Assembly: GCF_007000325.2 (NCBI RefSeq)
Contig: NZ_CP117270.1
Coordinates: 124,001-188,000 of the forward strand
Length of the DNA stretch: 64,000 nucleotides
Origin: Rhizobium rhododendri
GTDB taxonomy: Bacteria > Pseudomonadota > Alphaproteobacteria > Rhizobiales > Rhizobiaceae
Direction: 5' to 3'
In this document: piece by piece, positions 9,134 to 19,100 of the stretch
Position numbering within the stretch: the stretch's first letter is position 1
How the letters are laid out: the number at the start of each line of letters is the position of its first letter
Translations under genes and position numbers: made by a program
The notes under the pieces: generated by a model
Told to the model about the DNA's origin: nothing
The model's input: only the letters and a program-made list of their open reading frames with translations
Database searches by the model: none

Positions 9134-9336
9134 GGAATATCTCCTCCTGTTGTTGGCACCGTTCTCAGCCCTTGTCGGGCATGGGCTCCTCCACGATGCG
9201 TCTGCAACTTAGCGCTCCAACCTTTCATTCCGCTTTCAGTGGAAAACTTACGCGACACATCCCGTAATCTTTACTCGCGATGCCTGCGCGAAAGCGCTAG
9301 ACCGAATATATTGCTGACGACCGAAGAGGGACAAAC

Positions 9337-9639
9337 ATGAAAATTGCGCTTGCAGCCTTGGCCCTGCTTTGCCTCGCCTCCCCCGCGCTGGCGATATCGC
9401 GCTACATCTCCACGGACCGTACATGCGGCGACGTGCAGCAGATTATTGCCAGGGAAAAGGCAGTCCTGCTGCGCTATTCTTCGCGCCGCAGCAACATACA
9501 GGTCTATGATCGTTACGTAACAGACAGCGCCAAATGCGACTTCGGATCCTATGCCGCCAGCGCCTATGTTCCGACCAGCGACAATCCCAGCTGCCCGGTT
9601 CGAAACTGCCGCTCATCCTCGGCTATCCAGCCCCGATAG
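9337..9639 (+). CDS. Small secreted cysteine-containing hypothetical protein, 100 aa
   Basis: The signal peptide covers residues 1-19 (ASPALA cleavage). The mature domain of about 80 residues has four cysteines, at about 30, 67, 86 and 91, likely in two disulfides, and is Ser/Tyr/Arg-rich. GAGGGA precedes the ATG. No known domain was recognised; proteins of this size and cysteine pattern occur widely in rhizobia without assigned role. It is divergent from the ABC importer and stands alone. Confidence 0.7.
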   Translation: MKIALAALALLCLASPALAISRYISTDRTCGDVQQIIAREKAVLLRYSSRRSNIQVYDRYVTDSAKCDFGSYAASAYVPTSDNPSCPVRNCRSSSAIQPR

Positions 9640-9822
9640 GCGCTGCGCTCGCTGATCAAAATATATGCGGTTTGTGAAATTTGCATACAGAGCGCGTTTT
9701 TTACGCAACAGGTGTCGTTTTTCGAACAAATTTGGCATATATCGTACCGCAGCGTTTTCCTGAGCATTCCAAGTGGCTGAATGTTAGGGTTGTCATCGCC
9801 TTTTGATCCAGGAGACTGTGCA

Positions 9823-10281
9823 GTGACTGCAAAAGTACCAAACCCAATCGACATTTACGTCGGCTCACGAGTTCGTATGCGACGCCTGATGCTGGGTATG
9901 AGCCAGGAGAGGCTTGCCGACCAGATCGGCGTTACATTCCAGCAGGTCCAGAAATACGAAAAAGGCACCAACCGCATTGGTGCCAGCAGGCTGCAGACAA
10001 TTGCCGGCGTTTTGGCGATCCAGGTCAGCTTTTTCTTCCAGCAGGACAATTCCCAGTCCATCACGACGGATGGCATCGGGCACTTGAACGGCCTCGACGA
10101 CCTCTCCGAATTCCTGACCTCGAAAGAGGGGCTGGGATTGAACAAGGCTTTTATGAAAATCGGTGACGCCGGCATTCGCCAGTCAATCCTGACGCTCGTG
10201 ACATCCCTTGCCGACGCATCCGAAGCCGCACCGGCAGCAGTCGCTGTGACGACAGAAGCTCCCATTACACTGCACCATTGA
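9823..10281 (+). CDS. PraR-like XRE-family helix-turn-helix regulator
   Basis: A 152-residue DNA-binding protein. The N-terminal half, NPIDIYVGSRVRMRRLMLGMSQERLADQIGVTFQQVQKYEKGTNRIGASRLQ, is the XRE helix-turn-helix and closely resembles PraR of rhizobia, which represses quorum-sensing and attachment genes. The C-terminal part is helical and less conserved, with an Ala-rich tail. The start is GTG at 9823 with CCAGGAGA eight bases upstream; an ATG at 9781 has no ribosome binding site. Rhizobia often carry more than one PraR-type protein, so this may be a paralog rather than PraR itself. It is followed by a strong terminator. Confidence 0.85.
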   Translation: MTAKVPNPIDIYVGSRVRMRRLMLGMSQERLADQIGVTFQQVQKYEKGTNRIGASRLQTIAGVLAIQVSFFFQQDNSQSITTDGIGHLNGLDDLSEFLTSKEGLGLNKAFMKIGDAGIRQSILTLVTSLADASEAAPAAVAVTTEAPITLHH

Positions 10282-10315
10282 ACGCACGGTCGTTTGACCG
10301 CTGAGCTGATCCAGA

Positions 10316-10352
10316 ACGCGCGCCCTATGAAATCAGGGCGTGCGTTTTTTTT
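10316..10352 (+). terminator. Rho-independent terminator
   Basis: An 11-bp stem (ACGCGCGCCCT with AGGGCGTGCGT, one G-T pair) and an 8-base loop are followed by eight T. It lies 34 bases after the PraR-like gene. Confidence 0.92.
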
Positions 10353-10539
10353 GATAACACCACATGCCTTTACAGGCGTATTGGCGAGTCTCTCATCTAT
10401 AAATTCCTTTTAAAGTTGTAACTAAAAATGAGCCGCACCCAAACGCTGTGTCACGGCTGTTGTCACGCGCCAATGTCCAGTGTCTGCGCTATAGAAACCG
10501 CGGAATGCGAACAACTTCGGCAGCGCATGTGGGGCAGCA

Positions 10540-10785
10540 ATGACAACGATACTTCCTAATGAAAACAGAGAGATCGATTCCGACACCCTAAAGGAACTGG
10601 CATCGATTGCGCGGCTCATCACCTATGCCCGCGAGAGCGCCAAGGGAATGAATGCCGAGTTTCCAGTCTGGTGCCTGGATCTGGCGCTTGGCGCCGTGCT
10701 GCAGGAAATGTATGCGGCCCGTGATCCAAAGTCTCTGATGGGCGAAATGGACGACGAGGTCTGCGCCATGGCGCAGCGCCACTGA
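10540..10785 (+). CDS. Small hypothetical protein, 81 aa
   Basis: A cytosolic acidic protein without signal peptide or membrane segment. It is predicted to be mostly helical, with the central stretch SIARLITYARESAKGMNAEFPVWCLDLALGAVLQEM and a single Cys. The ATG at 10540 is preceded by a weak GGGGCAGCA. It has normal codon use for the region. No family was recognised. It is convergent with the TetR gene. Confidence 0.6.
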   Translation: MTTILPNENREIDSDTLKELASIARLITYARESAKGMNAEFPVWCLDLALGAVLQEMYAARDPKSLMGEMDDEVCAMAQRH

Positions 10786-10803
10786 TCCGTCCGCATAGCT
10801 TCC

Positions 10804-11469
10804 TCAAGGGCGCGGCAGCGCGCCCTTGAGGAAGACTTCGAAACAACAGCGTAGATGTTCGTTTCTCGCCTCGCGGCTTGGCCAGTGGTCTAGATTGCCC
10901 GGCATGGGAGCCAGCGCTCCCATCACCATGCTGAGCAGCATACGGGCACCGCTTTCGGTATTCCGGATGCTGATTCGCCCGCGTTCGTTTTGTATCCGCA
11001 GCCATTCCGCAAGGAGGGTTCGCGATTGCTGCAGGCCGTGTTTGTGCAGCAGCCCGCCGATTTCCGGAAACCTCTCCGCCTCTCCCACGATAAAGTGAAT
11101 GAACGCCTGGCGATCCCTGTCGACCTCCTCATCGATGTCGATCATGAAGATTTGCTCAAGCGTTTCCATCAGCGGCAGTGTCTCTGTCTCGTCGCGCGGA
11201 AGTGCCACCATCGATGCGCGATGAAGGTCGATCATCGCCATGAAAAGCTCTGTCTTGCTGGAAAAAAGCTTGTAGAGTGTCTGCTTGGAGACTTTGCAGC
11301 GCATTGCGACCAGATCCATTGTCGTACCGGCGTAACCCATCTGGTGGAAGGTGCTGCGAGCCTCGGCAATGATCATCCTGCGCCGTGTGTCGTCGCTTGC
11401 AGTCTGCGGACGGCCACGCGGGCGACGGACAGCTTCTGCAGCAACCGTTCCTTGAGTCTGATTTTTCAT
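10804..11469 (-). CDS. TetR/AcrR-family repressor of the adjacent RND pump
   Basis: A 221-residue regulator. The N-terminal tail PRGRPQ is followed by a TetR helix-turn-helix at about residues 30-75 (ARSTFHQMGYAGTTMDLVAMRCKVSKQTLYKLFSSKTELF). The C-terminal ligand domain has the AcrR-like C-terminal fold. ATG 11469 is chosen because GGAG lies upstream; a longer reading to 11724 would run through the divergent promoter. It is divergently placed to an RND efflux operon, the standard arrangement for a local repressor, and a candidate operator lies between them. Confidence 0.9.
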   Translation of the reverse strand: MKNQTQGTVAAEAVRRPRGRPQTASDDTRRRMIIAEARSTFHQMGYAGTTMDLVAMRCKVSKQTLYKLFSSKTELFMAMIDLHRASMVALPRDETETLPLMETLEQIFMIDIDEEVDRDRQAFIHFIVGEAERFPEIGGLLHKHGLQQSRTLLAEWLRIQNERGRISIRNTESGARMLLSMVMGALAPMPGNLDHWPSREARNEHLRCCFEVFLKGALPRP

Positions 11470-11488
11470 TGACAAACTCCGGGAGCAA

Positions 11489-11536
11489 TTGACATTAACG
11501 GCTACAGATATATTTGCCATACCGTGTCGTACTGTA
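11489..11536 (+). promoter_or_regulatory. Promoter and candidate TetR operator of the RND operon
   Basis: A perfect -35 box TTGACA is at 11489-11494. AT-rich sequence (GATATATTTG) lies where a -10 should be. An imperfect palindrome, TACCGTGTCGTACTGTA, covers 11520-11536, with matching outer arms TAC.GT and AC.GTA. Its place over the expected transcription start fits a repressor site. The -10 is not a good match and the operator is inferred. Confidence 0.45.
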
Positions 11537-11560
11537 AATAACAGGACTGGAAACCGCAAC

Positions 11561-12880
11561 GTGCAAAACTCCGCCTCCTCTTCGCATGTGTCGCAACGCT
11601 CGTCTGCTCCGACGGCCCGGGGCCGGAGCGCGTCGATTGGCAGGGTAGTTGCGCTCGCTGCGGCTGGCCTTGGTATGGCCCTGTTGGTTGCCGGTTGCAA
11701 CGAGCAGAAATCCGGACAGAACAACGCGCCGGCGGTTAAGCCCGAGGTTTCCGCGATAGTGCTGCACCCGCAATCCGTCGCGATTACGGCGGAACTGCCG
11801 GGAAGAACCTCCGCCTACCTGACGGCAGACGTGCGCCCGCAGGTCGGCGGCATCATTCGCAGCCGAAACTTCAAGGAAGGCAGCGAAGTCAAGCAGGGCG
11901 ATATCCTGTACGAGATCGACCCCAGGCCTTATCAGGCATCCTACGACAGCGCCGTGGCGGCGCTTCAGAAGGCGCAGGGTGCACTTCCCAGCGCGCAGGC
12001 GAAGGTCGATCGCTACAAGGGTTTGAGCCAGCAGAATGCTGTCAGCCAGCAGGATTTCGACGACGCCAACTCGACACTGTTGCAGGCGAAGGCAGACGTC
12101 GCGTCGGCCCAGGCCTCACTTGAAACCGCCCGCATCAATCTCGACTATACGAAGATCCGCGCTCCGATCGACGGTCGCGTCGATGCATCCACCGTTACCG
12201 TCGGCGCGCTCGTGACTGCCGACCAGACGACAGCGCTGACGACGATCAACAAGCTCGATCCGATGAATGTCGATGTGACGCAGTCAAGCACCAACCTGTT
12301 GAAATTCCGCCGGGCTGTCGACGAAGGCCGCCTGAAGACCAGCGGCGACAATGTTGCCGTGCACCTGACGCTGGAAGACGGCTCGACCTACAAGGAAACG
12401 GGCAAGTTCCAGTTTGCCAACGCAACTGTGGCTGAAACCGTCGGCACGATCAGCGTCCGGGTTATCTTCCCCAACCCGGACCGCACTCTTCTGCCCGGCA
12501 TGTACGTGCGGGCGAATATCGAAGAGGGTGTGGCTCCGAACAGCTTCCTCGTTCCGCAGCGCGCCGTGGCTCGCAACACCAAAGGCGAACCGACAGCAAT
12601 GTTCGTGACGCCCGAAGGCAAGGTCCAGGCCCGGACGCTGGTCGTCCAGCGCAGCTATGGCAACAGCTGGCTTGTCAGCGAAGGCCTGAAGGACGGCGAT
12701 CGGGTGATCATCGAAGGCGGCCAGCGCGTCAAGGATGGGCAGGACGTCAACGTTTCGATGGTGACCATCGACGACGCGACCGGCAACATCAAGCAGGCTT
12801 CGGCTGACCCGAAAAAGTCGACGGATCAGGCTAGCCTCGTAAATACCGACAAGGGTGCCGCCAGCGGCATCGCGGAGTAA
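11561..12880 (+). CDS. RND efflux periplasmic adaptor (AcrA/MexA type)
   Basis: A 439-residue membrane-fusion protein. A lipoprotein signal ends in LLVAGC, so Cys46 is the likely lipidated residue. Biotinyl-lipoyl half motifs ([31 protein letters not shown] and [15 protein letters not shown]) flank an alpha-helical hairpin, followed by beta-barrel and membrane-proximal domains. The GTG at 11561 is used; upstream in-frame starts would overlap the operator. It links the inner-membrane pump encoded 8 bases downstream to an outer-membrane channel, which is not encoded nearby. Confidence 0.92.
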   Translation: MQNSASSSHVSQRSSAPTARGRSASIGRVVALAAAGLGMALLVAGCNEQKSGQNNAPAVKPEVSAIVLHPQSVAITAELPGRTSAYLTADVRPQVGGIIRSRNFKEGSEVKQGDILYEIDPRPYQASYDSAVAALQKAQGALPSAQAKVDRYKGLSQQNAVSQQDFDDANSTLLQAKADVASAQASLETARINLDYTKIRAPIDGRVDASTVTVGALVTADQTTALTTINKLDPMNVDVTQSSTNLLKFRRAVDEGRLKTSGDNVAVHLTLEDGSTYKETGKFQFANATVAETVGTISVRVIFPNPDRTLLPGMYVRANIEEGVAPNSFLVPQRAVARNTKGEPTAMFVTPEGKVQARTLVVQRSYGNSWLVSEGLKDGDRVIIEGGQRVKDGQDVNVSMVTIDDATGNIKQASADPKKSTDQASLVNTDKGAASGIAE

Positions 12881-12888
12881 GCTGCACG

Positions 12889-15800
12889 ATGTCACGTTTC
12901 TTCATCGACCGCCCCATCTTCGCGTGGGTCATCGCCATCGTCGTCATGCTCGCGGGCGCACTTGCGATCACGACACTGTCGATTTCGCAGTATCCGCAGA
13001 TCGCTCCGACGACAGTGCGCATCACGGCCAACTACACCGGTGCCGATGCGTCGACGGTCGAAAACTCGGTGACCAAGGTCATCGAGCAGGGCATGACAGG
13101 TATCGATAACCTGGACTACATGACCTCGACGTCGACCTCGACCGGTCAGACCTCGATTTCGCTGACGTTCACCAATGCCGCCGATCCTGATACCGCACAG
13201 GTTCAGGTGCAAAACAAGCTGTCGCTCGTCCAGTCGCAGCTGCCCAATTCCGTTACCAGCACCGGTATTACCGTCTCGAAATCCACCTCCAACTTCCTGA
13301 TGGTTATCGGCTTCGTGTCGATGGACGACAAGCTTAATGCCAACGATCTGGCCGACTATGTCGACAGCACCCTGAACGATACGATCAAGCGTGTAGAGGG
13401 CGTTGGCGACACGACGCTGTTCGGTTCTAACTACGCCATGCGCATCTGGGTCGATCCGGACAAGCTGGCCAAGTACCAGCTGATGGTCAGCGACGTCTCA
13501 ACCGCCATCGAAGCCCAGAACAGCCAGGTCGCAGCCGGCCAGCTGGGTGCGTTGCCGCAGCGCAAGGGCCAGGAACTGAACGCAACTGTAACGGCCAAGA
13601 GCCGCCTGCAGACACCGCAGCAGTTCGAAAACATCATTCTGAAAAGCCTTCCGAACGGTTCGCTTGTCCGCATCAACGACGTGGCGCGCGTCGAACTCGG
13701 CGCAAAGAGCTACGCAAGCTCGAGCACATATAACGGCCATCCGTCTGCCGGTCTTGCCATCCAGCTTGCAGCCGGTGCGAATGCTATCAGCACCGCTGAA
13801 GCGGTCGAGTCGACCATCAACGCCCTGAAGCAGACGCTGCCGGCCAATGTCGAGGTCGTCTATCCCTACGACACGACGCCTTTCGTGCGGCTGTCGATCG
13901 AAGACGTGGTCAAGACGCTGATCGAGGCCATCGTCCTCGTGTTCATCGTGATGTTCGTCTTCCTGCAGAACCTGCGGGCAACCTTGATCCCGACGCTTGC
14001 TGTACCGGTGGTGCTGCTCGGAACCTTCGGCATCCTGTCGCTGTTCGGCTACTCGATCAACAACTTGACCATGTTCGGGATGGTGCTGGCGATCGGCCTG
14101 CTCGTCGACGATGCCATCGTCGTGGTTGAAAACGTCGAGCGCGTGATGGAAGAGGAAGACCTTTCCCCACGCGATGCGACGATCAAGTCGATGGGCGAAA
14201 TCACCGGCGCGCTTGTCGGTATCGCGACTGTGCTATCGGCTGTGTTCATCCCGATGGCGTTCTTCGCGGGCTCCGTCGGCGTCATCTACCGCCAGTTCTC
14301 CGTGACCATCGTGTCGGCCATGATCCTCTCGGTCATCGTCGCGCTTATCCTGACGCCGGCACTTTGCGCCACTCTGTTGCGCAAGCCGAAGCACGGTTCG
14401 AAGACCAAGGGCGTATTTGGCTGGTTCAACCGCAATTTCGATCGCGGCAGCCATGCCTATCAGCGCGGCGTCGGCGGCATTATCCGGCGCAGCTGGGTCG
14501 GCCTCGTCGTATTCGTGCTGATCGTCGTCGGTGTCGGCTTTCTGTTCACGCGTCTGCCGAGCTCGTTCCTGCCGGACGAAGACCAGGGCATCCTGATCAC
14601 CAGCGTCACCTTGCCACCGGGAGCCACCGATGCCCGCGCTAAGGAAGTGCTGGGACAGGTGCGCGATTATTATCTGAATACCGAGAAAGACTATGTGGAC
14701 GGCGTCTTTGCCGTTGCCGGCTTTGGCTTCGGTGGCCAGGGGCAGAACATCGGTCTCGCCTTCATCAAGCTGAAGGATTTCGCGTCCCGCACGACTCCGC
14801 AATCCAAGGCCCAGGCAATTGCTGGTCGCGCCATGGGGGCGTTTTCGAAAATCAAGGACGGTAGCGTCTTCGCGTTGGCGCCACCGGCTATTCCCGGTTT
14901 CGGCTCTTCCAGCGGGTTTGACTTCTACCTCCAAGACGTCAACGGCCAAGGCCATGAGAAGTTGATGGCAGCCCGCAACCAGCTGCTCGGCATGGCGTCC
15001 AAAAGCCCGCTCTTGGTCGGTACCCGACCGAACGGCCAGGAGGATCAGCCGCAGTATCAGGTGGAGATCGACCAGGAAAAGGCGAGCGCACTGGATATCT
15101 CGCTAGCCGACATCGACACCACGCTGGCAACCGCCTGGGGCGGCAGCTACGTCAACGACTTCATCGACAGGGGCCGCGTCAAACAGGTCTATGTTCAGGC
15201 CGATGCGGATTTCCGGATGCAGCCTGAGGATTTCGATCGCTGGTATGTTCGAAATTCCGAAGGCTCCATGGTGCCGTTCTCAGCTTTTGCCACGGGAAGC
15301 TGGAGCTTCGGTTCTCCTCGTCTCGAGCGATATAACGGCTCTTCCGCAGTCGAGATCCAAGGTGCTGCAGCGCCGGGGGTCAGCTCCGGTGATGCGATGA
15401 ACGAAGTCAACAAGCTGGTGTCGCAGTTGCCACCTGGCTTCCGCCTGGAATGGACAGGATTGTCCGAGCAGGAAGAGTTGTCAGGCAGCCAGGCGAGCAA
15501 GCTTTACGCCATCTCGATCCTTGTGGTCTTCCTGGCGCTTGCAGCCTTGTACGAGAGCTGGTCGATCCCGCTCGCTGTCATGCTGTCGGTGCCGGTCGGC
15601 ATCTTCGGGGCCCTTTTGGCGGCGACCCTCTTCGGTCAGTCGAATGACGTGTACTTCAAGGTCGGCCTGCTGACGACGATCGGCCTGGCCGCCAAAAACG
15701 CCATTCTGATCGTCGAGTTCGCGCTGGAGCAGCAGAAAAATGGCAAGAGCCTGATCGACGGAACGCTCGAAGCCTCGCGGCAACGCTTGCGGCCGATCCT

Positions 15801-16035
15801 GATGACGTCTCTCGCGTTTATCCTCGGTGTGATGCCGCTTGCCATCGCCAGTGGCGCAGGTTCCGGCAGCCAGAATTCGATCGGTATCGGCGTCATGGGC
15901 GGCATGCTTGCGGCCACCATCCTCGGCGTATTCTTCATTCCGTTGCTGTTCGTCACGACACGGCGGATCTTCAAGGGCAAGAAGCCTGAAGAGGATGTCG
16001 CAGCACCGGACGTGAAGCCGGAAGCGACCCACTAA
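12889..16035 (+). CDS. RND multidrug efflux pump (AcrB/MexB type, HAE1)
   Basis: A 1048-residue proton-driven trimeric pump of normal length for the HAE1 family. It begins [23 protein letters not shown], the canonical AcrB-like first membrane helix. The proton-relay pair D407-D408 sits in [18 protein letters not shown] at the same numbering as AcrB. Twelve membrane helices and two large periplasmic loops are evident. It exports hydrophobic drugs or plant-derived compounds through an AcrA-type adaptor. The operon has no TolC gene, so a channel from elsewhere must be used. Confidence 0.95.
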   Translation: MSRFFIDRPIFAWVIAIVVMLAGALAITTLSISQYPQIAPTTVRITANYTGADASTVENSVTKVIEQGMTGIDNLDYMTSTSTSTGQTSISLTFTNAADPDTAQVQVQNKLSLVQSQLPNSVTSTGITVSKSTSNFLMVIGFVSMDDKLNANDLADYVDSTLNDTIKRVEGVGDTTLFGSNYAMRIWVDPDKLAKYQLMVSDVSTAIEAQNSQVAAGQLGALPQRKGQELNATVTAKSRLQTPQQFENIILKSLPNGSLVRINDVARVELGAKSYASSSTYNGHPSAGLAIQLAAGANAISTAEAVESTINALKQTLPANVEVVYPYDTTPFVRLSIEDVVKTLIEAIVLVFIVMFVFLQNLRATLIPTLAVPVVLLGTFGILSLFGYSINNLTMFGMVLAIGLLVDDAIVVVENVERVMEEEDLSPRDATIKSMGEITGALVGIATVLSAVFIPMAFFAGSVGVIYRQFSVTIVSAMILSVIVALILTPALCATLLRKPKHGSKTKGVFGWFNRNFDRGSHAYQRGVGGIIRRSWVGLVVFVLIVVGVGFLFTRLPSSFLPDEDQGILITSVTLPPGATDARAKEVLGQVRDYYLNTEKDYVDGVFAVAGFGFGGQGQNIGLAFIKLKDFASRTTPQSKAQAIAGRAMGAFSKIKDGSVFALAPPAIPGFGSSSGFDFYLQDVNGQGHEKLMAARNQLLGMASKSPLLVGTRPNGQEDQPQYQVEIDQEKASALDISLADIDTTLATAWGGSYVNDFIDRGRVKQVYVQADADFRMQPEDFDRWYVRNSEGSMVPFSAFATGSWSFGSPRLERYNGSSAVEIQGAAAPGVSSGDAMNEVNKLVSQLPPGFRLEWTGLSEQEELSGSQASKLYAISILVVFLALAALYESWSIPLAVMLSVPVGIFGALLAATLFGQSNDVYFKVGLLTTIGLAAKNAILIVEFALEQQKNGKSLIDGTLEASRQRLRPILMTSLAFILGVMPLAIASGAGSGSQNSIGIGVMGGMLAATILGVFFIPLLFVTTRRIFKGKKPEEDVAAPDVKPEATH

Positions 16036-16050
16036 AACGAGACTGAAAGC

Positions 16051-16088
16051 ACAGCCCGGGAGCCGTCAAAAGACCGCTCCCGGGCTGT
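16051..16088 (+). terminator. Probable terminator hairpin after the RND operon
   Basis: A perfect 13-bp inverted repeat (ACAGCCCGGGAGC with GCTCCCGGGCTGT) with a 12-base loop lies 16 bases after the pump stop. There is no T-run, so it may need Rho or act mainly as a 3'-end stabiliser. Confidence 0.6.
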
Positions 16089-16167
16089 AGCGATTCCGGG
16101 AGGAAGTCGCTATGACAGCTTCAGAGGACATGCCCGTTCGGGAGACGTGACGGGACAGGGAGGGATC

Positions 16168-17190
16168 ATGATCAAGGCACTGCGTATCGAAGCGGAAAAC
16201 GTAACGCGTTTTCAGGAGATCGAGGCCGCGCCTCTCGGGCCCGGCCAAGTGCGCGTCAGCGTCCGCCATATCGGCCTTTGCGGCAGCGATCTCAACACCT
16301 TCAAGGGTCTGAACCCGCTGGTCCAGCTTCCGCGCATCCCGGGCCATGAAATTGGCGGTGTGATCATGGAAGTAGGCGAAGGCGTCTCCGCCGACTATGC
16401 GGCAGGCCGGCGCGTTATTGTCATGCCCTATACCAGTTGCGGCAAGTGTACCTCTTGCCGAAAAGGCCGGGTGAATGCCTGCCGTTACAACAAGACGCTG
16501 GGAGTCCAGCAGGATGGCGGCCTCGCCGAGGAAATCGTCCTGCCGGCTGAAAAGCTCATCCTCAACGACGTGCTGCCGCCCCGCCATCTCGCCTTGGTCG
16601 AGCCATTGTCCGTCGGCTTCCACGCCGTCGAGCGCGGCCGCGTTGCCCGTGGCGACCGCGTCGCAGTGCTCGGCTGCGGCATGATCGGCATGGGCGTACT
16701 GATCGCCGCCGTCGCCCGTGGTGCTGAAGTTATCGCGGTCGACCTCAGCCCGGAGAAACGTGCTCTCGCCATACAGTTCGGCGCCGTCGAGACGATCGAT
16801 GCCGGCAGCGAGGACGTGGTGGCGCGCGTCATGGCGTGGACAAACGAGGATGGCGTCGATGTCGCGTTCGAGGCGGTCGGCCTGCCCGCTACCTTCACCC
16901 AGGCTGTCGATATCGCCTGCTTTGGTGGTCGGGTCGTCTATGTCGGTTATTCCAAGGCGCCGGTCACTTACCAGACGCAGTTCTTCAATCTCAAGGAACT
17001 TGACATCATGGGGTCTCGCAATGCCATGATGCAGGACTTCCTGGCCGTCGCCACGCATCTCGAAAAAATCGGCGAAAGCGCCGATGCGTTGATCAGCAAG
17101 GTGGTAGCCTTCGACGACGCTGAAACGGCCCTTCCCTATTGGGACGGCAACCGCAATGCCCTGAAGATCATCATAGAGCGCAACGTTTAG
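16168..17190 (+). CDS. Zinc-dependent alcohol/polyol dehydrogenase (MDR family)
   Basis: A 340-residue medium-chain dehydrogenase. Catalytic zinc ligands are in GLCGSDLNTF and GHEIGG; the structural zinc lobe has four Cys in CGKCTSCRKGRVNAC. The Rossmann motif GCGMIGMG is followed by an acidic residue (AVDLS), suggesting NAD. The closest relatives by pattern are L-galactonate, sorbitol or gulonate dehydrogenases (MGSRNA motif near residue 285). ATG 16168 has AGGGAGGG upstream. It stands alone between the RND and amide operons, so its substrate is not indicated by context. Confidence 0.88.
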   Translation: MIKALRIEAENVTRFQEIEAAPLGPGQVRVSVRHIGLCGSDLNTFKGLNPLVQLPRIPGHEIGGVIMEVGEGVSADYAAGRRVIVMPYTSCGKCTSCRKGRVNACRYNKTLGVQQDGGLAEEIVLPAEKLILNDVLPPRHLALVEPLSVGFHAVERGRVARGDRVAVLGCGMIGMGVLIAAVARGAEVIAVDLSPEKRALAIQFGAVETIDAGSEDVVARVMAWTNEDGVDVAFEAVGLPATFTQAVDIACFGGRVVYVGYSKAPVTYQTQFFNLKELDIMGSRNAMMQDFLAVATHLEKIGESADALISKVVAFDDAETALPYWDGNRNALKIIIERNV

Positions 17191-17231
17191 GGGTTGCGCG
17201 CATCTTTGCTTTTAAACGCGCGCCAGGACGC

Positions 17232-17259
17232 TTGACAAAGACGGCATGCCTGTATTTTA
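17232..17259 (+). promoter_or_regulatory. Candidate promoter of the amide operon
   Basis: A perfect TTGACA lies at 17232-17237 and TATTTT at 17253-17258, with a short 15-base spacer. It is about 130 bases upstream of the AmiC-like gene, leaving room for a regulated leader RNA. The call is inferred from motif and position. Confidence 0.45.
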
Positions 17260-17330
17260 CTCAGGCCTGCCGAATAGGCAAATCTTAACACATGACTTCG
17301 ATGTCGCCGGGCAGTTTCGCCCCCATGATG

Positions 17331-17366
17331 CCCCATCCAAGATGGGATCCGCGTCGTGGGGTTTTT
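17331..17366 (+). terminator. Leader terminator, probable target of the ANTAR antiterminator
   Basis: CCCCA and TGGGG can pair around an internal hairpin (CCCATC-CAA-GATGGG) and are followed directly by TTTTT, ending 20 bases before the first gene of the operon. The two pairings share bases, as expected of alternative structures. A further small hairpin, GGGC-AGTTTC-GCCC, lies just upstream with a six-base loop beginning in A, as ANTAR sites have; its fourth loop base is T rather than the usual G. Since the second gene encodes an ANTAR RNA-binding protein, attenuation control is the natural reading, but it is inferred. Confidence 0.5.
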
Positions 17367-17385
17367 CGCGTTTGGGTATTGAACA

Positions 17386-18522
17386 ATGATCGACGCACTA
17401 AAGATCGGCATCCTCTTTTCGACGACCGGGCCCTATGCGTCGATGGGTCGGGATGCGCGCGACGGTGCCGAATGTGCCATCGAGGAATTTGCTGCCACCG
17501 GCGGGCTGCGCTTAGAGCCCGTCTTCGCCGATCCTCGCGCTGATCTTTCCGCCTATCTGGATGGCGCCCGCCATATGCTGCGCAACGAAGGTTGCCGCCA
17601 TATCGTCGGCACGATCACCTCGGCGGCGCGCAAGGAAATCATTCCGCTGGTCGAAAAGCATGACGGCCTACTCTGGTACATGTGCCCCTACGAGGGTTTC
17701 GAGGCCAACGAGAACGTCATTTATATCGGCGGCTGCCCGAACCAGCACCTGCTGCCGCTCTTCCAGCATCTCATCCCCCGGTACGGCAAGCGCCCCTACC
17801 TCGTCGGCGCCAACTATGTGTGGGGCTGGGAAATGAACCGGCTGGCCCGCGAGTTGATTTCCACGGCTGGCGGCGAGGTGCTGGGCGAGCGCTATCTGCC
17901 GCTCGAGGAGACTGCGGTTGAGCGCATCGTCGCGGATATTGCCGAGCGCCGGCCGAGCTTCATCCTCAACAATTTGATTGGCCCCTCCAGCTATGCATTT
18001 CTGGCGGCCATCCGCGGGCTTTCAGACCGGGACCCGGCCTTCCTGCCGGAGAACTGCCCGGTCGTCAGCTGCGATCTGATGGAGTGCGAACTTGCCGATA
18101 TCGCCGCAGGTGCGGCCGTCGGGCAGCTTTGCGCCGCCTCCTATTTCGCCAGCATCGTGTCGCCCGAAAATGCTGAGTTCAAGAGCCGCGTGGCGGCGGC
18201 TTTCGGGCCGGAGCGCGGCGTGTCCAGCGTTTTTGCCAGCGCCTATACTGCTGTCAAACTTTGCGTCGAGGCCATAATCGCAGCCAGTAGCGACGAGCCG
18301 CAGGCAGTGCGACGGGCGCTTCATGGCGCGTCTTGGCCGAGCCTGTTCGGTCCGCTCGCGATCGACCGGCAGACCAACCACGCGGCCCTCCCATTTCATC
18401 TCGGACGGATCAATGCCGGCAATGGTTTCGATGTCATCGCCTCGCGTTCGGCCATCCCTGCCGACCCATATCTGACTGCGCGTCACACGATTGCGGAGCC
18501 GAAGTTGCGGGTGGTTTCATGA
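17386..18522 (+). CDS. AmiC-like cytosolic amide sensor (type I periplasmic-binding fold)
   Basis: A 378-residue protein with the type I binding fold (KIGILFSTTGPYASMGRDARDGAECAIEEF at the start) but no signal peptide, as in AmiC of Pseudomonas, a ligand sensor that holds AmiR inactive without amide. Other AmiC-like parts are LLWYMCPYEGFEANENVIYIGGCPNQHLLPL and VGANYVWGWEMNRLARE. The stop overlaps the next start as ATGA, so sensor and antiterminator are made together. It heads an operon with amide-type transport and a formamidase-like enzyme, which supports an amide ligand. The ATG has only a weak ribosome binding site, just after the leader terminator. Confidence 0.85.
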   Translation: MIDALKIGILFSTTGPYASMGRDARDGAECAIEEFAATGGLRLEPVFADPRADLSAYLDGARHMLRNEGCRHIVGTITSAARKEIIPLVEKHDGLLWYMCPYEGFEANENVIYIGGCPNQHLLPLFQHLIPRYGKRPYLVGANYVWGWEMNRLARELISTAGGEVLGERYLPLEETAVERIVADIAERRPSFILNNLIGPSSYAFLAAIRGLSDRDPAFLPENCPVVSCDLMECELADIAAGAAVGQLCAASYFASIVSPENAEFKSRVAAAFGPERGVSSVFASAYTAVKLCVEAIIAASSDEPQAVRRALHGASWPSLFGPLAIDRQTNHAALPFHLGRINAGNGFDVIASRSAIPADPYLTARHTIAEPKLRVVS

Positions 18523-19100
18523 GGGAAACACCGAATTTCACTGGCTGGCACGCCGCGATCCTGCACAGGGAAGACAGCAACACCGAGCGCTTGATCCGCC
18601 AGCTGACACTTCTCGGCCTCAGCACATCGCTGCGCTGGGAGCCGCTCTCTGCCATGGAACGTCCGGACCTCGTGATCGTCGATGCCGATCAGGGCTGGGA
18701 CGGGCTGCTCGCCTCGGCACCCGCGCATCCGGCGGTGCCTGTGATTGCGCTGCTGGGTTCGGAAGCACCGGGCCGCATTGCCTGGGCGCTCGAACAGGGT
18801 GCCGGCGCGATCATTGCCAAGCCGGTTGCAAGCTCGGCCGTCTATCCGGCGCTGGTCATGGCGGTCTCCATCCACCAGGAGCGAATGGCGACGCGCTCGA
18901 AGATGGATCGTCTGGAGGAGCGCGTACGCATGCGACCGCTCGTTCATGCCGCCGTGCAAAAGATCATGGAGGCGCGGGGCGTCGGGGAAGAGCAGGCCTA
19001 TACGATCCTGCGCGGCTCGGCCATGCAGCGTAGATTGCCAATGGAACAACTGGCGGCCTTCATTCTCGGCGGCTCCGAACCCTTGCCGGAGGCCGTCTGA
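18519..19100 (+). CDS. AmiR-like ANTAR-domain transcription antiterminator
   Basis: A 193-residue protein. The N-terminal pseudo-receiver (about 1-125) keeps the fold but lacks a normal acidic pocket, as in AmiR. A coiled-coil linker (HQERMATRSKMDRLEERVRM) leads to an ANTAR domain at about 140-190 (VQKIMEARGVGEEQAYTILRGSAMQRRLPMEQLAAFIL), which binds hexaloop RNA hairpins. It would stop termination in the operon leader when freed from the AmiC-like partner. It overlaps both neighbours (ATGA before, TGATG after), placing it firmly in the operon. Confidence 0.88.
   Translation: MRETPNFTGWHAAILHREDSNTERLIRQLTLLGLSTSLRWEPLSAMERPDLVIVDADQGWDGLLASAPAHPAVPVIALLGSEAPGRIAWALEQGAGAIIAKPVASSAVYPALVMAVSIHQERMATRSKMDRLEERVRMRPLVHAAVQKIMEARGVGEEQAYTILRGSAMQRRLPMEQLAAFILGGSEPLPEAV

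Noticed and set aside
9134..9200. Possible TPP riboswitch before the NMT1-type binding protein: the leader on the minus strand contains GGGCTGAGA next to a GCCC-GGGC hairpin.
   Set aside because: The second conserved arm (ACCTGAT and the following GCG-AGGGA part) is missing between this motif and the ATG. One short motif match is not enough.
17191..17231. GCGCGC repeats after the zinc dehydrogenase as a terminator.
   Set aside because: The stem is only six base pairs around a 16-base loop and no T-run follows.
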